Numbered from the stretch's first letter, positions 7,581 through 16,754 are shown. The stretch is DNA of 38,021 nt from Salinivirgaceae bacterium (GCA_016342715.1 JAEINW010000021.1:1-38021); one strand, 5' to 3'. A program made the numbers and translations. The notes: a model not told the origin generated them from the letters alone.

Positions 7581-10211
7581 CTAAATTCTTACACCAAGTA
7601 CAATCACATCATCAATTTGGCGATTTTTGCCTTTCCAATCGTCAAACTTTTTACCTAATAATTCTTTTTGTTTAGCTAACTCATCCTGATGTATTTCAAT
7701 TAAAATTTCTTTGAAATTTCTTTGAAATAACTTTCTACCTTTTTCCCCTCCAAACTGATCGTAATATCCATCGGAAAACATATAAAGCATATCATTTTTC
7801 TGAATTTTAATAAGGTGGTTTACAAATGGTGCTTCGTGTAATAAATGCACACCAATTGGCATTCTATCGCCTTGATATTCAATTAATTCTTTGTTTCGCA
7901 TAATTACCAATGAATTATTTGCTCCAGCAAAATGCAGCTCACTTTTTTCGTAATCGATAACACATAAGGAACAATCCATTCCATCCGATGTGGAATCTTC
8001 ATACTTACCGGTTTGGTGCAAGGCAAGTTTCACATTTTCACGCAATAGGTTTAAAATATCTGCAGCATCATTAAATGCAATTTTATCAATTATTTCAGTA
8101 AGTAAAGTAGCTCCAAGCATACTCATAAATGCGCCAGGCACCCCATGTCCGGTGCAATCAATTGCTGCAATTACCGATAAATTACCTGCTTTTCGCATGA
8201 AATGAAAATCACCACTAACAATATCGCGCGGACGTAAAAATACAAAATGACTGGGAGCCACCTCATTACAAATATCTTTTGGTGGCATTACTGCATTTTG
8301 TATCCTACTTGCATACTCAATACTATCTGTAATTTTTTGTTTTTGTTCTTCAATGGCATCGCGCTGAACAGCAATTTCTTCTTTTTGTTGAAGTATTTCA
8401 TGATTCTTGATCGCAAGCATTTCATTGGCATGCTTTACTCTCCTATTTTGTCGGTACAACAGCATACTAAAAATACTTATTAAAGATATTAATGAAACAC
8501 CAAAATAAATCCAATTTTTTTGACGTCGATTTTTTTCTTTCTGTGTAAGTAATTGTATGTCTTTTTCTTTTAATTCCAATTCTTTCTTTTCTGTTTCGTA
8601 CCGAATTTGCATATCAGCAATTTTTTTAATGCTTTCAACGCTAATAATTTTATCTTTTAATTCAGTAAATCGGGTATAATAGTCAAAGGCTTTTGCAAAG
8701 TTCTTTTGTTTTGAATACACCATTGCAAATGCATACAAAACATCTTTTTCAAGGTTTGTATTTTTTAATTCTTTCGATATCCACAAAGCTCTATCAAACA
8801 ACGATATAGCTACAATGTAATTCAATTGCGAAACATGTACTTTCCCCAAATCGAGGGCTGAATAAGCCTCTCCATTTAAATCGCCAATTTCTTTGCGCAT
8901 ATCTAAAGCGATATTAAAAAACTGTGTAGCTTCGTAAATCTCATCGAACTTTAAATGCAAATTCCCAATGTTATTTAAAATATTGGCAACATTTTTCTGA
9001 TCACCTATTTCCTTATAAACCGATAATGAATTTTGATATTCAATTAAAGCACTATCTCTTTCGTTCATGCTCTTATAAACCAATCCTAAGCTATTGTGTG
9101 ACCGTGCAATGTATTTTTTATCACCTACAAGCTTCCTTAAAGCTAATGAACTAAGATAAAAATCTCTTGCTTTTTTATAATCGCCCGATTGCCAATAAAC
9201 CCCGCCAATAAAATTTAATGCATTGGATTCTAAAAACTTATCTCCAATTTTTTGATATTGTTCCAGTGTTTTCTCATAATATTCTAAAGCTTTTTCAAAA
9301 TTACCCAAATCCTTATAAATTAAACCAATATTATTCATGGTTGCAGCAATCGGTCTTGCATCACCAATTCCTTCAAGAATTTCAAGTGCCTTTAAATAAT
9401 TTTCCAATGATTTTTTATATTCTTTATTCGACCAATATACTCCACCAAGGTTATTGTAATTTGTAGCTAATTGCGATTTATTGTCAATTTTGTAAAGCAA
9501 GTCATTCGATTGTTGCAGATATTTTACTGAAGTAGGAAAATCATTTTGATTTTTATACAAAGTGGCCAGATTATTCAAAATAGAAGCTATTGCTAAGGTA
9601 TCTCCCAAATTTTGGCGTAAGGTTAATGATTTCATGTAATAGGTTAATGCCGAATCCTGATCGTTTTTTGCCAAAAATACGTTTCCTAATTGATTAAGTG
9701 TTCCAGCAATTTCTCCCTTATCGCCTTCTTGATACCAGCATCCAAGGGCTTTTGAATAATACTCAATGGCTGTTTCGTAATCACCCAAGCTTTTACTTAC
9801 CAAACCCATATTATTATAAATCTGCCCTTTTTGATCTGTATCATTTTGCTGTTCTCTAATTTGCAAAGCCAGGCTAAAATAATGCATCGATTCATCGTAG
9901 TCGTTTTTACGCCAATAAACACCCCCTAAGTAATACAATGTTTGTGCTTGACCTTCTACAACAATTTCTTCTTCGTAAATATCTAATGCTCTATAATGAT
10001 AATCAATAGCAATATCTAATTTTCCAGCATCACGATATTTAATTCCAATTTCATTAAGAATTTGAGCCTGCACCAGTTTTGAATCTGCTTTTTTAAGTTC
10101 ATTTTCTAACTCATCGATAGTTTTTGAAAACGATAAACTAACAAACAAAAGTGATATTAGTATAAGAAAAACTCTTTTAATTGGCATAGTAATTTGGTTT
10201 TTGAGAAACAT
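7581..10211 (-). CDS. TPR-containing SpoIIE/PP2C-type serine phosphatase
   Basis: 876-aa protein: signal peptide, about twelve 40-residue tetratricopeptide repeats (to ~545), a coiled linker, one transmembrane helix near 575-595, a long charged coiled coil (~600-640), and a C-terminal SpoIIE/PP2C domain (~655-876). Metal-binding and catalytic motifs are all present: 'VSGDFHF', 'AAIDCTGHGVPGAFMSMLG', 'MLYMFSDGYYDQFGG' and the terminal 'QIDDVIVL'. It should dephosphorylate Ser/Thr on a partner-switch protein, for example an anti-sigma antagonist or a SiaC-type protein. A second ATG at 10187 (MPIKRVFL...) would give a more typical signal peptide and more room for a possible promoter just upstream, so it may be the true start. 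Paralogous in its TPR part to the two genes downstream. Confidence 0.92.
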   Translation of the reverse strand: MFLKNQITMPIKRVFLILISLLFVSLSFSKTIDELENELKKADSKLVQAQILNEIGIKYRDAGKLDIAIDYHYRALDIYEEEIVVEGQAQTLYYLGGVYWRKNDYDESMHYFSLALQIREQQNDTDQKGQIYNNMGLVSKSLGDYETAIEYYSKALGCWYQEGDKGEIAGTLNQLGNVFLAKNDQDSALTYYMKSLTLRQNLGDTLAIASILNNLATLYKNQNDFPTSVKYLQQSNDLLYKIDNKSQLATNYNNLGGVYWSNKEYKKSLENYLKALEILEGIGDARPIAATMNNIGLIYKDLGNFEKALEYYEKTLEQYQKIGDKFLESNALNFIGGVYWQSGDYKKARDFYLSSLALRKLVGDKKYIARSHNSLGLVYKSMNERDSALIEYQNSLSVYKEIGDQKNVANILNNIGNLHLKFDEIYEATQFFNIALDMRKEIGDLNGEAYSALDLGKVHVSQLNYIVAISLFDRALWISKELKNTNLEKDVLYAFAMVYSKQKNFAKAFDYYTRFTELKDKIISVESIKKIADMQIRYETEKKELELKEKDIQLLTQKEKNRRQKNWIYFGVSLISLISIFSMLLYRQNRRVKHANEMLAIKNHEILQQKEEIAVQRDAIEEQKQKITDSIEYASRIQNAVMPPKDICNEVAPSHFVFLRPRDIVSGDFHFMRKAGNLSVIAAIDCTGHGVPGAFMSMLGATLLTEIIDKIAFNDAADILNLLRENVKLALHQTGKYEDSTSDGMDCSLCVIDYEKSELHFAGANNSLVIMRNKELIEYQGDRMPIGVHLLHEAPFVNHLIKIQKNDMLYMFSDGYYDQFGGEKGRKLFQRNFKEILIEIHQDELAKQKELLGKKFDDWKGKNRQIDDVIVLGVRI

Positions 10212-10219
10212 TAACTGTA

Positions 10220-10248
10220 TAAATTTACCAAAAATTCAGAATCTGCAA
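10220..10248 (-). promoter_or_regulatory. Possible promoter of the TPR-SpoIIE gene
   Basis: Minus-strand TTG (10246-10248) and TAAATTTA (10220-10227) are separated by 18 nt, resembling the Bacteroidota -33/-7 pair (TTTG / TAnnTTTG) with one mismatch in the -7 box. Transcription would start very close to the ATG at 10211, which favours the second ATG at 10187. Weak evidence. Confidence 0.25.
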
Positions 10249-10374
10249 GAGTTTTATTCAACTAAGGTGGTTTTTTTATTACTTAAACTTTGATGAAGGA
10301 AATGTATTTGCGATTAAAATCGCTAATTTTCGATTGAATAATAATGAAAAATCGGGACGATCTCTGAAAAAAAA

Positions 10375-11754
10375 TCAATCGTTAATGTTTGTTACTTCAC
10401 TTTCAAAACTACCCGAATTCAAAGTCACTTTAACACAATCTCCTTTTTTAATATGTTTTGAATGGCTTAAGACTTTATTATTATAGCTAACAATGGCGTA
10501 ACCTCTTTTAAGAATATTTTTAGGGTCAATTAAGGAAAGTGTTTCTTGTAAACTATTCAGCTTATTATTTTTGATAATAATATAATTATTACTCCATTTA
10601 TTTATTCTAATCTGCCTTATCTTGCAAATTTCTGCTTCTTTTGAAAAAAAACCTTTAGTAAAGCTTTTTAAATCGCGAGTATAATTAACCAACTCATATT
10701 GCTTGTTATCACCATATTTTCTGATCGCACTTGTAAGTATAATTTTATTTCTTTCTAAGCGATCAGAATTCTTTTGCAGAATAAAATTTAGTGCTTTATC
10801 TAAATTATAAACAGATTGACTTAATCTATCGCTAGCATTCTCAATTATTATGGCATAAGCTTCTTCTAAGCTATTTTTTAATTCTTGTAAATGATCATCT
10901 AAATCGATGAATTTTGCGATTAAAAACTCGGCAACAGCCGTTGGTGTTTTCAGTCGTGTGTGAGCTACTAAATCGGTAACTGTATCGTCTCGTTCATGAC
11001 CAATACCGGTTATTATTGGTAGCGGAAATTGGGTGATAAAATAGGCCAAATCGTAATTATCAAAACAATTTAAATCTGATTTTGAACCTCCGCCTCGCAT
11101 AATGGCTACCAAATCAAAATCATCTATCCTGTCAAAAATCAAGTTTAAACTTTGGATAATAGACTCCGATGCTTTTTCCCCTTGCATAATAGCTGGGAAC
11201 AACTCTACTTTAAAATAGTATGCATTTTGATTGGATTTTAATTGATCGCAAAAATCGCCATAGCCTGCTGCTGTTTCTGACGAAATTACTGCAATTCGTT
11301 GTGGCAAAGTAGGAAAAGGAATGCTTTTATTCATTTCAAGCACCCCATCATTATCTAAGTGCTGTATTATTTCTGCTTTTTTTCGAGCCAAATCGCCCAA
11401 AGTATATTGAGGATCAATATCCTTAACATTTAAACTAAAGCCAAAAACTTCATGAAATTCAATGGAAACTTTTAGCAATACTTTTAATCCCGATCTTAAT
11501 GTTTCACCCGTGCTAGTTTCGAAATAGGGTTTTATGGTCCTAAAAGCAAAGGCCCAAATGGTGGCTCTTGTCTTAGCTATTATTCGATCGGAAATGGTAT
11601 CTTTTTCAATAAGTTCTAAATAACAGTGCCCACTTCTGTTTATGTTAAGTTCGCTTATTTCGGCAACCACCCATAAAGGTAATTCATAAGCCGATTGAAG
11701 ACTTAACTTAACATCGAAAACCAATTGTGATAAACCTACCGGATCTTTTGCCAT
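10375..11754 (-). CDS. xseA: Exodeoxyribonuclease VII large subunit
   Basis: 459-aa large subunit of exonuclease VII, which degrades single-stranded DNA in repair and recombination. Residues ~1-105 form the OB-fold (GLSQLVFDVKLSLQSAY, 'HCYLELIEKD'). The catalytic domain follows with 'RIAVISSETAAGYGDF', 'DLVAIMRGGGSKSDL' and 'GIGHERDDTVTDLVAH'. A long helical region and the C-terminal 'DPKNILKRGYAIV' domain complete it; length is normal. The longest frame starts with TTG at 11769; the ATG at 11754 is preferred because it lies one nucleotide beyond the stop of the upstream subtilase gene and gives the standard N-terminus. The small subunit gene xseB, usually next to xseA, is not present: only 163 bp separate xseA from the next gene. 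Confidence 0.95.
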   Translation of the reverse strand: MAKDPVGLSQLVFDVKLSLQSAYELPLWVVAEISELNINRSGHCYLELIEKDTISDRIIAKTRATIWAFAFRTIKPYFETSTGETLRSGLKVLLKVSIEFHEVFGFSLNVKDIDPQYTLGDLARKKAEIIQHLDNDGVLEMNKSIPFPTLPQRIAVISSETAAGYGDFCDQLKSNQNAYYFKVELFPAIMQGEKASESIIQSLNLIFDRIDDFDLVAIMRGGGSKSDLNCFDNYDLAYFITQFPLPIITGIGHERDDTVTDLVAHTRLKTPTAVAEFLIAKFIDLDDHLQELKNSLEEAYAIIIENASDRLSQSVYNLDKALNFILQKNSDRLERNKIILTSAIRKYGDNKQYELVNYTRDLKSFTKGFFSKEAEICKIRQIRINKWSNNYIIIKNNKLNSLQETLSLIDPKNILKRGYAIVSYNNKVLSHSKHIKKGDCVKVTLNSGSFESEVTNIND

Positions 11755-11755
11755 T

Positions 11756-13408
11756 TTATTTTTTAACAACTATTGATGTAAGTACACCGGTATTTGTGTA
11801 AACAGTTAAAACATAAGCACCTCTTTCTAATATATCAAGACCTTGTATCTTAATTTTTGCAGTAGAAGTTGTATTCAGCACTTTACTTTGTGAAAATAAT
11901 TTATTTCCTAGTAAATCAAATAATACAATATTTATGGTTTGTTCTTTATCGATATAAAGATTAAAGCTAAGATCAGATACTAATGGATTGGGATAAACAT
12001 TTAAAATCTGTGACTTAGTATTATCCTTGATAAATGTATCATTCATCATATCTATGGCATAAGCATAATCGGGAATTCCGTAACCGTAATAATTATTTGG
12101 ATTGTCATAACTATCGGCACAAGACCTAATTAAATCCAATAATTCCATATTAGATAAATCGGGAAAAGCCTGCCACAAACAAGTTGATAAGCCTGCAATT
12201 AAAGGGCAGGAAAAAGAAGTTCCACTGCCACTACCATCACTACCATCAGGATTTACCAATATCGTACCTGCTCCTACCCCGCAAACATCAGGTTTTACTC
12301 TTCCGTCGGCGGATGGACCCTGACTACTGAAATATGCAATTGATTCCTCTTGGTTTACTGCACCAATACACATTATATGTTCACCATCACTTGGAGCTGT
12401 TAAATATTTCCAGGAATTTCCTCCCTCATTACCTGCACTACTAACAACAAAAATTCCTTTTGAAAAAGCTTTTTCAGCACCTTGGGTAATTCTTGTGGTT
12501 TCACCATCCATATCGGCATAAACATAACTCATGTCAGCATCATCAAAAACACTATAACCCAATGATGTTGTTATAACATCAACACCAGCACTATCGGCAA
12601 ATTCAGCGGCAAAAATCCAATTCTCCTCTTCAATTGGAAATTCAGATGCATCATCTTCCGATCGCAACAACCAATAAGATGCTTTTGGGGCTGTTCCCAT
12701 TACCAGACCGGGTATATTTGCAGCCAAAATTGACAATACATTCATTCCATGATAATGATCTTCGTAGACAGATGTTTCATTTTTTACAAAATCGTAAGTG
12801 CCAAGTATTCTATTGTTTTGAAACAAACTATCAAAACACGATACTTCATCAGCATTCTTAAAACCAGCATCTAATACAGCAATTTGCATCCCTTGACCGG
12901 CATAACCTTGATTATGAAGCACCTGCCCGTTACACATGGCTATTTGATCATAGGATTCGCCATAATCAAAATCGGCAGGCATACTAATATTGTTTTCTGA
13001 CTGGAATTTATTTTTATTGGTTGAACTTTTTAATGAGAAATTAGTATAAACCAAACGAACATTTTGCACAAAACTAATATTTTGCACATCCTCATTAAAT
13101 GCTGAATTATTGGTATAATAAACAGCAGAATTAAACCATTTTGATGAATTGTGAAAAACACCACTATAATATTTTAAACTATCAACATAAAAATCATTTA
13201 CAGGAAAATCGTTGTCTGTAATTGCAATATCATATTTTTCTCTTCTATCAATAGCTCGTTGCGACAAAAACTCTAAAGGATTATCGACACTATATGCAGT
13301 TTGATTTTTATCAGTAAACTCAACTAAAAATGCATAAGAATAATCTTGCGAAAACGCAGTTTGAAAACAAAAAAGAATACCTAATAAAAATCCACTAATC
13401 CGTACCAT
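11756..13408 (-). CDS. Subtilisin-like (S8) serine peptidase with type IX secretion sorting domain
   Basis: 550-aa secreted protease. Signal peptide (1-20, ending TAFSQ), a propeptide-like segment (~21-140), then an S8 catalytic domain with Asp in 'QIAVLDAGF' (~179), His in 'DHYHGMNVLSIL' (~220) and Ser in 'GSGTSFSCPLIAGL' (~398), so the triad is complete. The last ~80 residues start with 'VYPNPLVSDL' and end in 'GVLTSIVVKK', a type-A T9SS C-terminal sorting domain, so it should cross the outer membrane by the type IX system and be anchored or released. ATG start overlaps the lipoprotein gene upstream by 14 nt, so the two are probably translationally coupled; xseA follows. Substrate unknown. 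Confidence 0.93.
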   Translation of the reverse strand: MVRISGFLLGILFCFQTAFSQDYSYAFLVEFTDKNQTAYSVDNPLEFLSQRAIDRREKYDIAITDNDFPVNDFYVDSLKYYSGVFHNSSKWFNSAVYYTNNSAFNEDVQNISFVQNVRLVYTNFSLKSSTNKNKFQSENNISMPADFDYGESYDQIAMCNGQVLHNQGYAGQGMQIAVLDAGFKNADEVSCFDSLFQNNRILGTYDFVKNETSVYEDHYHGMNVLSILAANIPGLVMGTAPKASYWLLRSEDDASEFPIEEENWIFAAEFADSAGVDVITTSLGYSVFDDADMSYVYADMDGETTRITQGAEKAFSKGIFVVSSAGNEGGNSWKYLTAPSDGEHIMCIGAVNQEESIAYFSSQGPSADGRVKPDVCGVGAGTILVNPDGSDGSGSGTSFSCPLIAGLSTCLWQAFPDLSNMELLDLIRSCADSYDNPNNYYGYGIPDYAYAIDMMNDTFIKDNTKSQILNVYPNPLVSDLSFNLYIDKEQTINIVLFDLLGNKLFSQSKVLNTTSTAKIKIQGLDILERGAYVLTVYTNTGVLTSIVVKK

Positions 13409-14105
13409 AATTTAATATTTTTTGATAATAAAATGTTCCTACACTAACTCTATCTTCTACCGGAACTCCAGGAAAAACATCACTACTATATAAATCAATC
13501 TGTTCTTTATAAATTAAACCTACTCCATATTGATATTTTTCAATAAAGGAAATTTTTTTTATTTTATTTGAGTCGTATTTTTGGGTAACTGTTACCACTT
13601 GGTCAAATAATATTTCATTGTAAGTTTCCACACTATCAAGAGTGGAATATTTATATAAAAAATTATTCAAAGTATCTTGTGAATTGTATGCATTTCCATT
13701 CCATTCTTTTCCAATACTAATTGGAAATAACATTTTAACATACTTAATATTTTCCTCAATTTGAATGGCTTTTGTTTCTTTTATTCCTGCTTGCCATACA
13801 CCTAAATTTTCCCATTTATCATTTAAACTATCTCTTTTATATCGCTCAATAATTATTAAAGAATCTCCAACTGCATCAACATACCAACCCTTATTAATCT
13901 CTTTAATTTGATAAGTTAAAGTATCGTGCAAATTGGTTGGTTCATCAATAGATATAAAAGTAACATCGAAAATTTTCCATGAATTTTGTTCCATTGGAAA
14001 ATAATTAGTATCAAAATCAACTGGAACTTGCTCAATAATTGGTTTTTTACAAGCAGTTAAAATACATACTAAAAAAACAATGAAAATGAGTGTTTTTTTA
14101 TTCAT
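13395..14105 (-). CDS. Hypothetical lipoprotein
   Basis: 236-aa protein with a clear lipoprotein signal: Lys-rich N-terminus, hydrophobic core and the lipobox LTAC with Cys at ~20, followed by KK, so it is probably an outer-membrane lipoprotein. No domain recognised. The body has alternating beta-type sequence with many Asp and Tyr ('EQNSWKIFDVTF', 'LFPISIGKEWNGNAYN'), resembling generic Bacteroidota lipoproteins that describe a value 'FP...G..W'. Its stop overlaps the start of the T9SS subtilase, which suggests joint expression and perhaps a shared envelope function. No function assigned. Confidence 0.7.
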   Translation of the reverse strand: MNKKTLIFIVFLVCILTACKKPIIEQVPVDFDTNYFPMEQNSWKIFDVTFISIDEPTNLHDTLTYQIKEINKGWYVDAVGDSLIIIERYKRDSLNDKWENLGVWQAGIKETKAIQIEENIKYVKMLFPISIGKEWNGNAYNSQDTLNNFLYKYSTLDSVETYNEILFDQVVTVTQKYDSNKIKKISFIEKYQYGVGLIYKEQIDLYSSDVFPGVPVEDRVSVGTFYYQKILNYGTD

Positions 14106-14169
14106 TGGGTAAAGATAAAAAAAGTAGAAGCTAAGCCATTAATAAATATATATTTTTTTTGACAACTCA

Positions 14170-14580
14170 CTATTCTACATGAATAAGATTTAATTGTTGC
14201 TCCATTTTTACATTTAACACCTTAAACTTTCTTTCCCCTATAATAAGGAGTTGATTTTCTATATAAAAATGCCAATTAATATCAAACTCAACATTTTCAA
14301 TGCTACAATCACCTGTTTCATTTAAAAAATAACCTGACTCAACAGTTGCACTTGCATTTGGGTACAAATGCATTTGAAAATAACATGTTTCCATACTATC
14401 TATTTCACCAAATTGAAGCCTCAATGTATCCCCTATTTCTAATTCATTTATTTTTATAGTGTGCCATATACCCACAAAGTCGTCATGAATATTTTGACAT
14501 AAAGAATTATTAACGGTTCTTACTAAAATAATAAAAATTATTACTCCAATTTTTAAATATTTGCACTTTACTGTTTTCAT
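14170..14580 (-). CDS. Hypothetical small secreted protein (lipocalin-like?)
   Basis: 136-aa protein starting at ATG 14580 (the longer frame starts with TTG at 14619 and lacks a sensible N-terminus). Residues 1-31 form a signal peptide ending near 'NSLCQ'. The mature part begins 'DDFVGIWHTIKI', has about eight short beta-type segments and ends 'LNLIHVE'. A G-x-W near the mature N-terminus followed by beta strands is seen in lipocalin-like domains, but the match is weak. It lies upstream of the lipoprotein gene (64-bp gap) and downstream of the terminator of the VWA-protein gene. Function unknown. Confidence 0.55.
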   Translation of the reverse strand: MKTVKCKYLKIGVIIFIILVRTVNNSLCQNIHDDFVGIWHTIKINELEIGDTLRLQFGEIDSMETCYFQMHLYPNASATVESGYFLNETGDCSIENVEFDINWHFYIENQLLIIGERKFKVLNVKMEQQLNLIHVE

Positions 14581-14650
14581 ATTTATGAACGATCTATTGA
14601 ATAAAAATTCAAAATTCAATAATTAGGATATAATTTAAAAAATAATCCAT

Positions 14651-14677
14651 AAAAAAACCCAACAAAAAAAGTTGGGT
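14651..14677 (-). terminator. Rho-independent terminator of the VWA-protein gene
   Basis: On the minus strand, ACCCAAC (14671-14677), a T7 loop, GTTGGGT (14657-14663) and then a run of T: a 7-bp perfect stem followed by a T tract, 30 bp past the stop codon at 14707. Confidence 0.85.
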
Positions 14678-14706
14678 AATTTGCAATACATAAACAGCTA
14701 TATTAC

Positions 14707-16617
14707 TTATCGTTGTGCTGAACTTTGTTTCATTAATTCTGCACTTTTCATTAATCGAAGCAACTCTGCACGATATCCTTCTTCATCGGCTCCTTTTGCT
14801 CCTTTTGCTAAACGAATAGCCGTATTATAAGTGGTGGTTCCTTTAAATTCCGAATCGCGTAAAAGCATTCCAAATTCAGCTATGGAAGCCGAAAAACGAA
14901 AATTATTTGACGTTTCATCGATAGATATTAATTCTGTTGTAACTGCTTTTGCAATTAGCTTACTTTTAAATCCATCAGGCTCTTTATATCGTAATTTCAA
15001 AGTTATTAGATCGTTACTTTTAAGAGCTTCCTCAGTTAAACTAGTGCTTTGATATTTTAGTTTCGAATCATTATTTTCTTTTGTTGCAGGAACAATTTCA
15101 TACAATGCTGTTACCGTATGACCTGCGCCCATTTCACCAGCATCTTTTTTATCGTCTTCAAAATCTTCTTCGTTTAACAAACGGTTTTCATATCCAATTA
15201 AGCGGTATTCCTTTACCTTAGCCGGATTGAACTCCAATTGAAATTTCACATCTTTAGCAATGGTAAAAAGAGTTCCTCCAAATTCATTCACCAATACTTT
15301 TTTTGCTTCCTGCAAATTATCAATATATGAGTAATTCCCATTTCCTTTGTCGGCAATAATTTCCATTTTATCATCTTTATAATTACCCATTCCAAAACCA
15401 AGTACTGAGATAGCTATTCCTTTTTCACGCTCTTTTTCAATTAAGCGTTCCATTTCGGCATTGCTCGACTGTCCTACATTAAAGTCGCCATCAGTAGCCA
15501 AAATAATTCTGTTGTTTCCCTTTTCCATAAAATTTTCTTCGGCAACTTTATAAGCCAATTTTAATCCTGCGCCACCGGCCGTTGAACCACCAGCATTTAA
15601 ATGGTTTAAAGCAGATTTAATTTCATTTTTATTTTTTCCTGATGTTGATGGTAAAACCAAACCAGAACTACCGGCATAAACAACAATAGCAACTCTATCT
15701 TCGGCTCTCATTTGGTCTACCAACAACGATAGTGATGATTTTAAAAGTGGTAACTTATTATAATCACTCATTGATCCTGACACATCTAATAAGAATACTA
15801 AGTTTGATGGTGGCAATTCATCGGTTGCAATTTTCTTTCCTTGCAACCCCACATGTAATAAATAATTGTCTTCATTCCACGGGCATTTTGCCAATTCTGT
15901 ATTTATGCTAAATGGTTTATCTCCTTCAGGTTGCGGATAATCATAAGTAAAATAATTAATCATTTCTTCAATACGAACAGCATCTATTGGAGGTAAGGAA
16001 CCACTATTAATATATCTACGTAAGTTACTGTAGGATGCGGCATCTACATCAATTGAAAAGGTTGAAAGGGGGTTTAGTTTTACATCTTTAAAACCATTCT
16101 CATGGATGGCAGTATAGCCCTCGGTATTATGAACAGGTGCTGCTAAATATTCCATATCACATGCAATATTATTTCTGCCTTTTCCGAATAATCTTTTGGC
16201 ATTTGAGCCAGACATTTGGGAAATTTGTTCGGAAGCAACTGTTCCACAAGAGTACGTAATAGCTTTAGATTCCCTGCGAATTCCCAATGCAGTTACAACT
16301 ACTTCATCGATTCCAACAACATCAGCTTCCAAAGCAACATTAATAGTAGTTCTACCTTTTAGCTCCACCTCTTTGGTTTTCATTCCAACAAAAGCAAAAA
16401 CTAAAATATCTGAAGCTTTATTTACATTAATAGAATACCATCCATCAATATTTGTAATGGTTCCTATTGTTGTTCCTTTAATAGATACTGAAACTCCGGG
16501 AATTGACATTCCATCGTCACTACTTGAAACTACACCGCTTATGGTTTGGGCTACTAATTGACTTACTGAAAAAACAGTTATCAATAAAATTGTGATAAAT
16601 AATTCTTTTGTTCTCAT
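14707..16617 (-). CDS. CarboxypepD_reg / SusC-plug-like N-terminus fused to VWA (YfbK-type) domain
   Basis: 636-aa envelope protein. Signal peptide (1-24), CarboxypepD_reg-like beta-sandwich (~25-105: 'ISGVVSSSDDGMSIPGVSV', 'GTTIGTITNIDGWYSI'), then 'IDEVVVTALGIRRESKAITYS', which is the signature that opens the plug of SusC/RagA TonB-dependent receptors. Instead of a barrel, a YfbK-like N-domain follows ('FSIDVDAASYSNLRRYIN') and then a von Willebrand A domain with a full MIDAS: DVSGSMS (~280), a Thr in the GGSTAGG loop and 'ILATDGDFNVG'. A C-terminal DUF3520-like part ends 'LLRLMKSAELM'. Metal-dependent adhesion or scaffolding at the envelope is likely. Divergent from the ECF sigma gene, 137 bp apart, which is the usual company of this family. 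Ends in a strong terminator. Confidence 0.85.
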   Translation of the reverse strand: MRTKELFITILLITVFSVSQLVAQTISGVVSSSDDGMSIPGVSVSIKGTTIGTITNIDGWYSINVNKASDILVFAFVGMKTKEVELKGRTTINVALEADVVGIDEVVVTALGIRRESKAITYSCGTVASEQISQMSGSNAKRLFGKGRNNIACDMEYLAAPVHNTEGYTAIHENGFKDVKLNPLSTFSIDVDAASYSNLRRYINSGSLPPIDAVRIEEMINYFTYDYPQPEGDKPFSINTELAKCPWNEDNYLLHVGLQGKKIATDELPPSNLVFLLDVSGSMSDYNKLPLLKSSLSLLVDQMRAEDRVAIVVYAGSSGLVLPSTSGKNKNEIKSALNHLNAGGSTAGGAGLKLAYKVAEENFMEKGNNRIILATDGDFNVGQSSNAEMERLIEKEREKGIAISVLGFGMGNYKDDKMEIIADKGNGNYSYIDNLQEAKKVLVNEFGGTLFTIAKDVKFQLEFNPAKVKEYRLIGYENRLLNEEDFEDDKKDAGEMGAGHTVTALYEIVPATKENNDSKLKYQSTSLTEEALKSNDLITLKLRYKEPDGFKSKLIAKAVTTELISIDETSNNFRFSASIAEFGMLLRDSEFKGTTTYNTAIRLAKGAKGADEEGYRAELLRLMKSAELMKQSSAQR

Positions 16618-16754
16618 GGCTAGTAAATTTTAATTTAATAATTTGCGTTTCTTTATTACAAGCATGCATAAAGCAAATAGATTCCATAAAAAGAAGAAAA
16701 AAAAGATTAATTAATTTTACTAACAGTTGAATTCCAAGGAATTAAAAACAACAA

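Noticed and set aside
16196-16561. 121-codon plus-strand frame opposite the VWA-protein N-terminus
   Set aside because: Antisense shadow; the minus-strand frame carries recognisable domains and a signal peptide.
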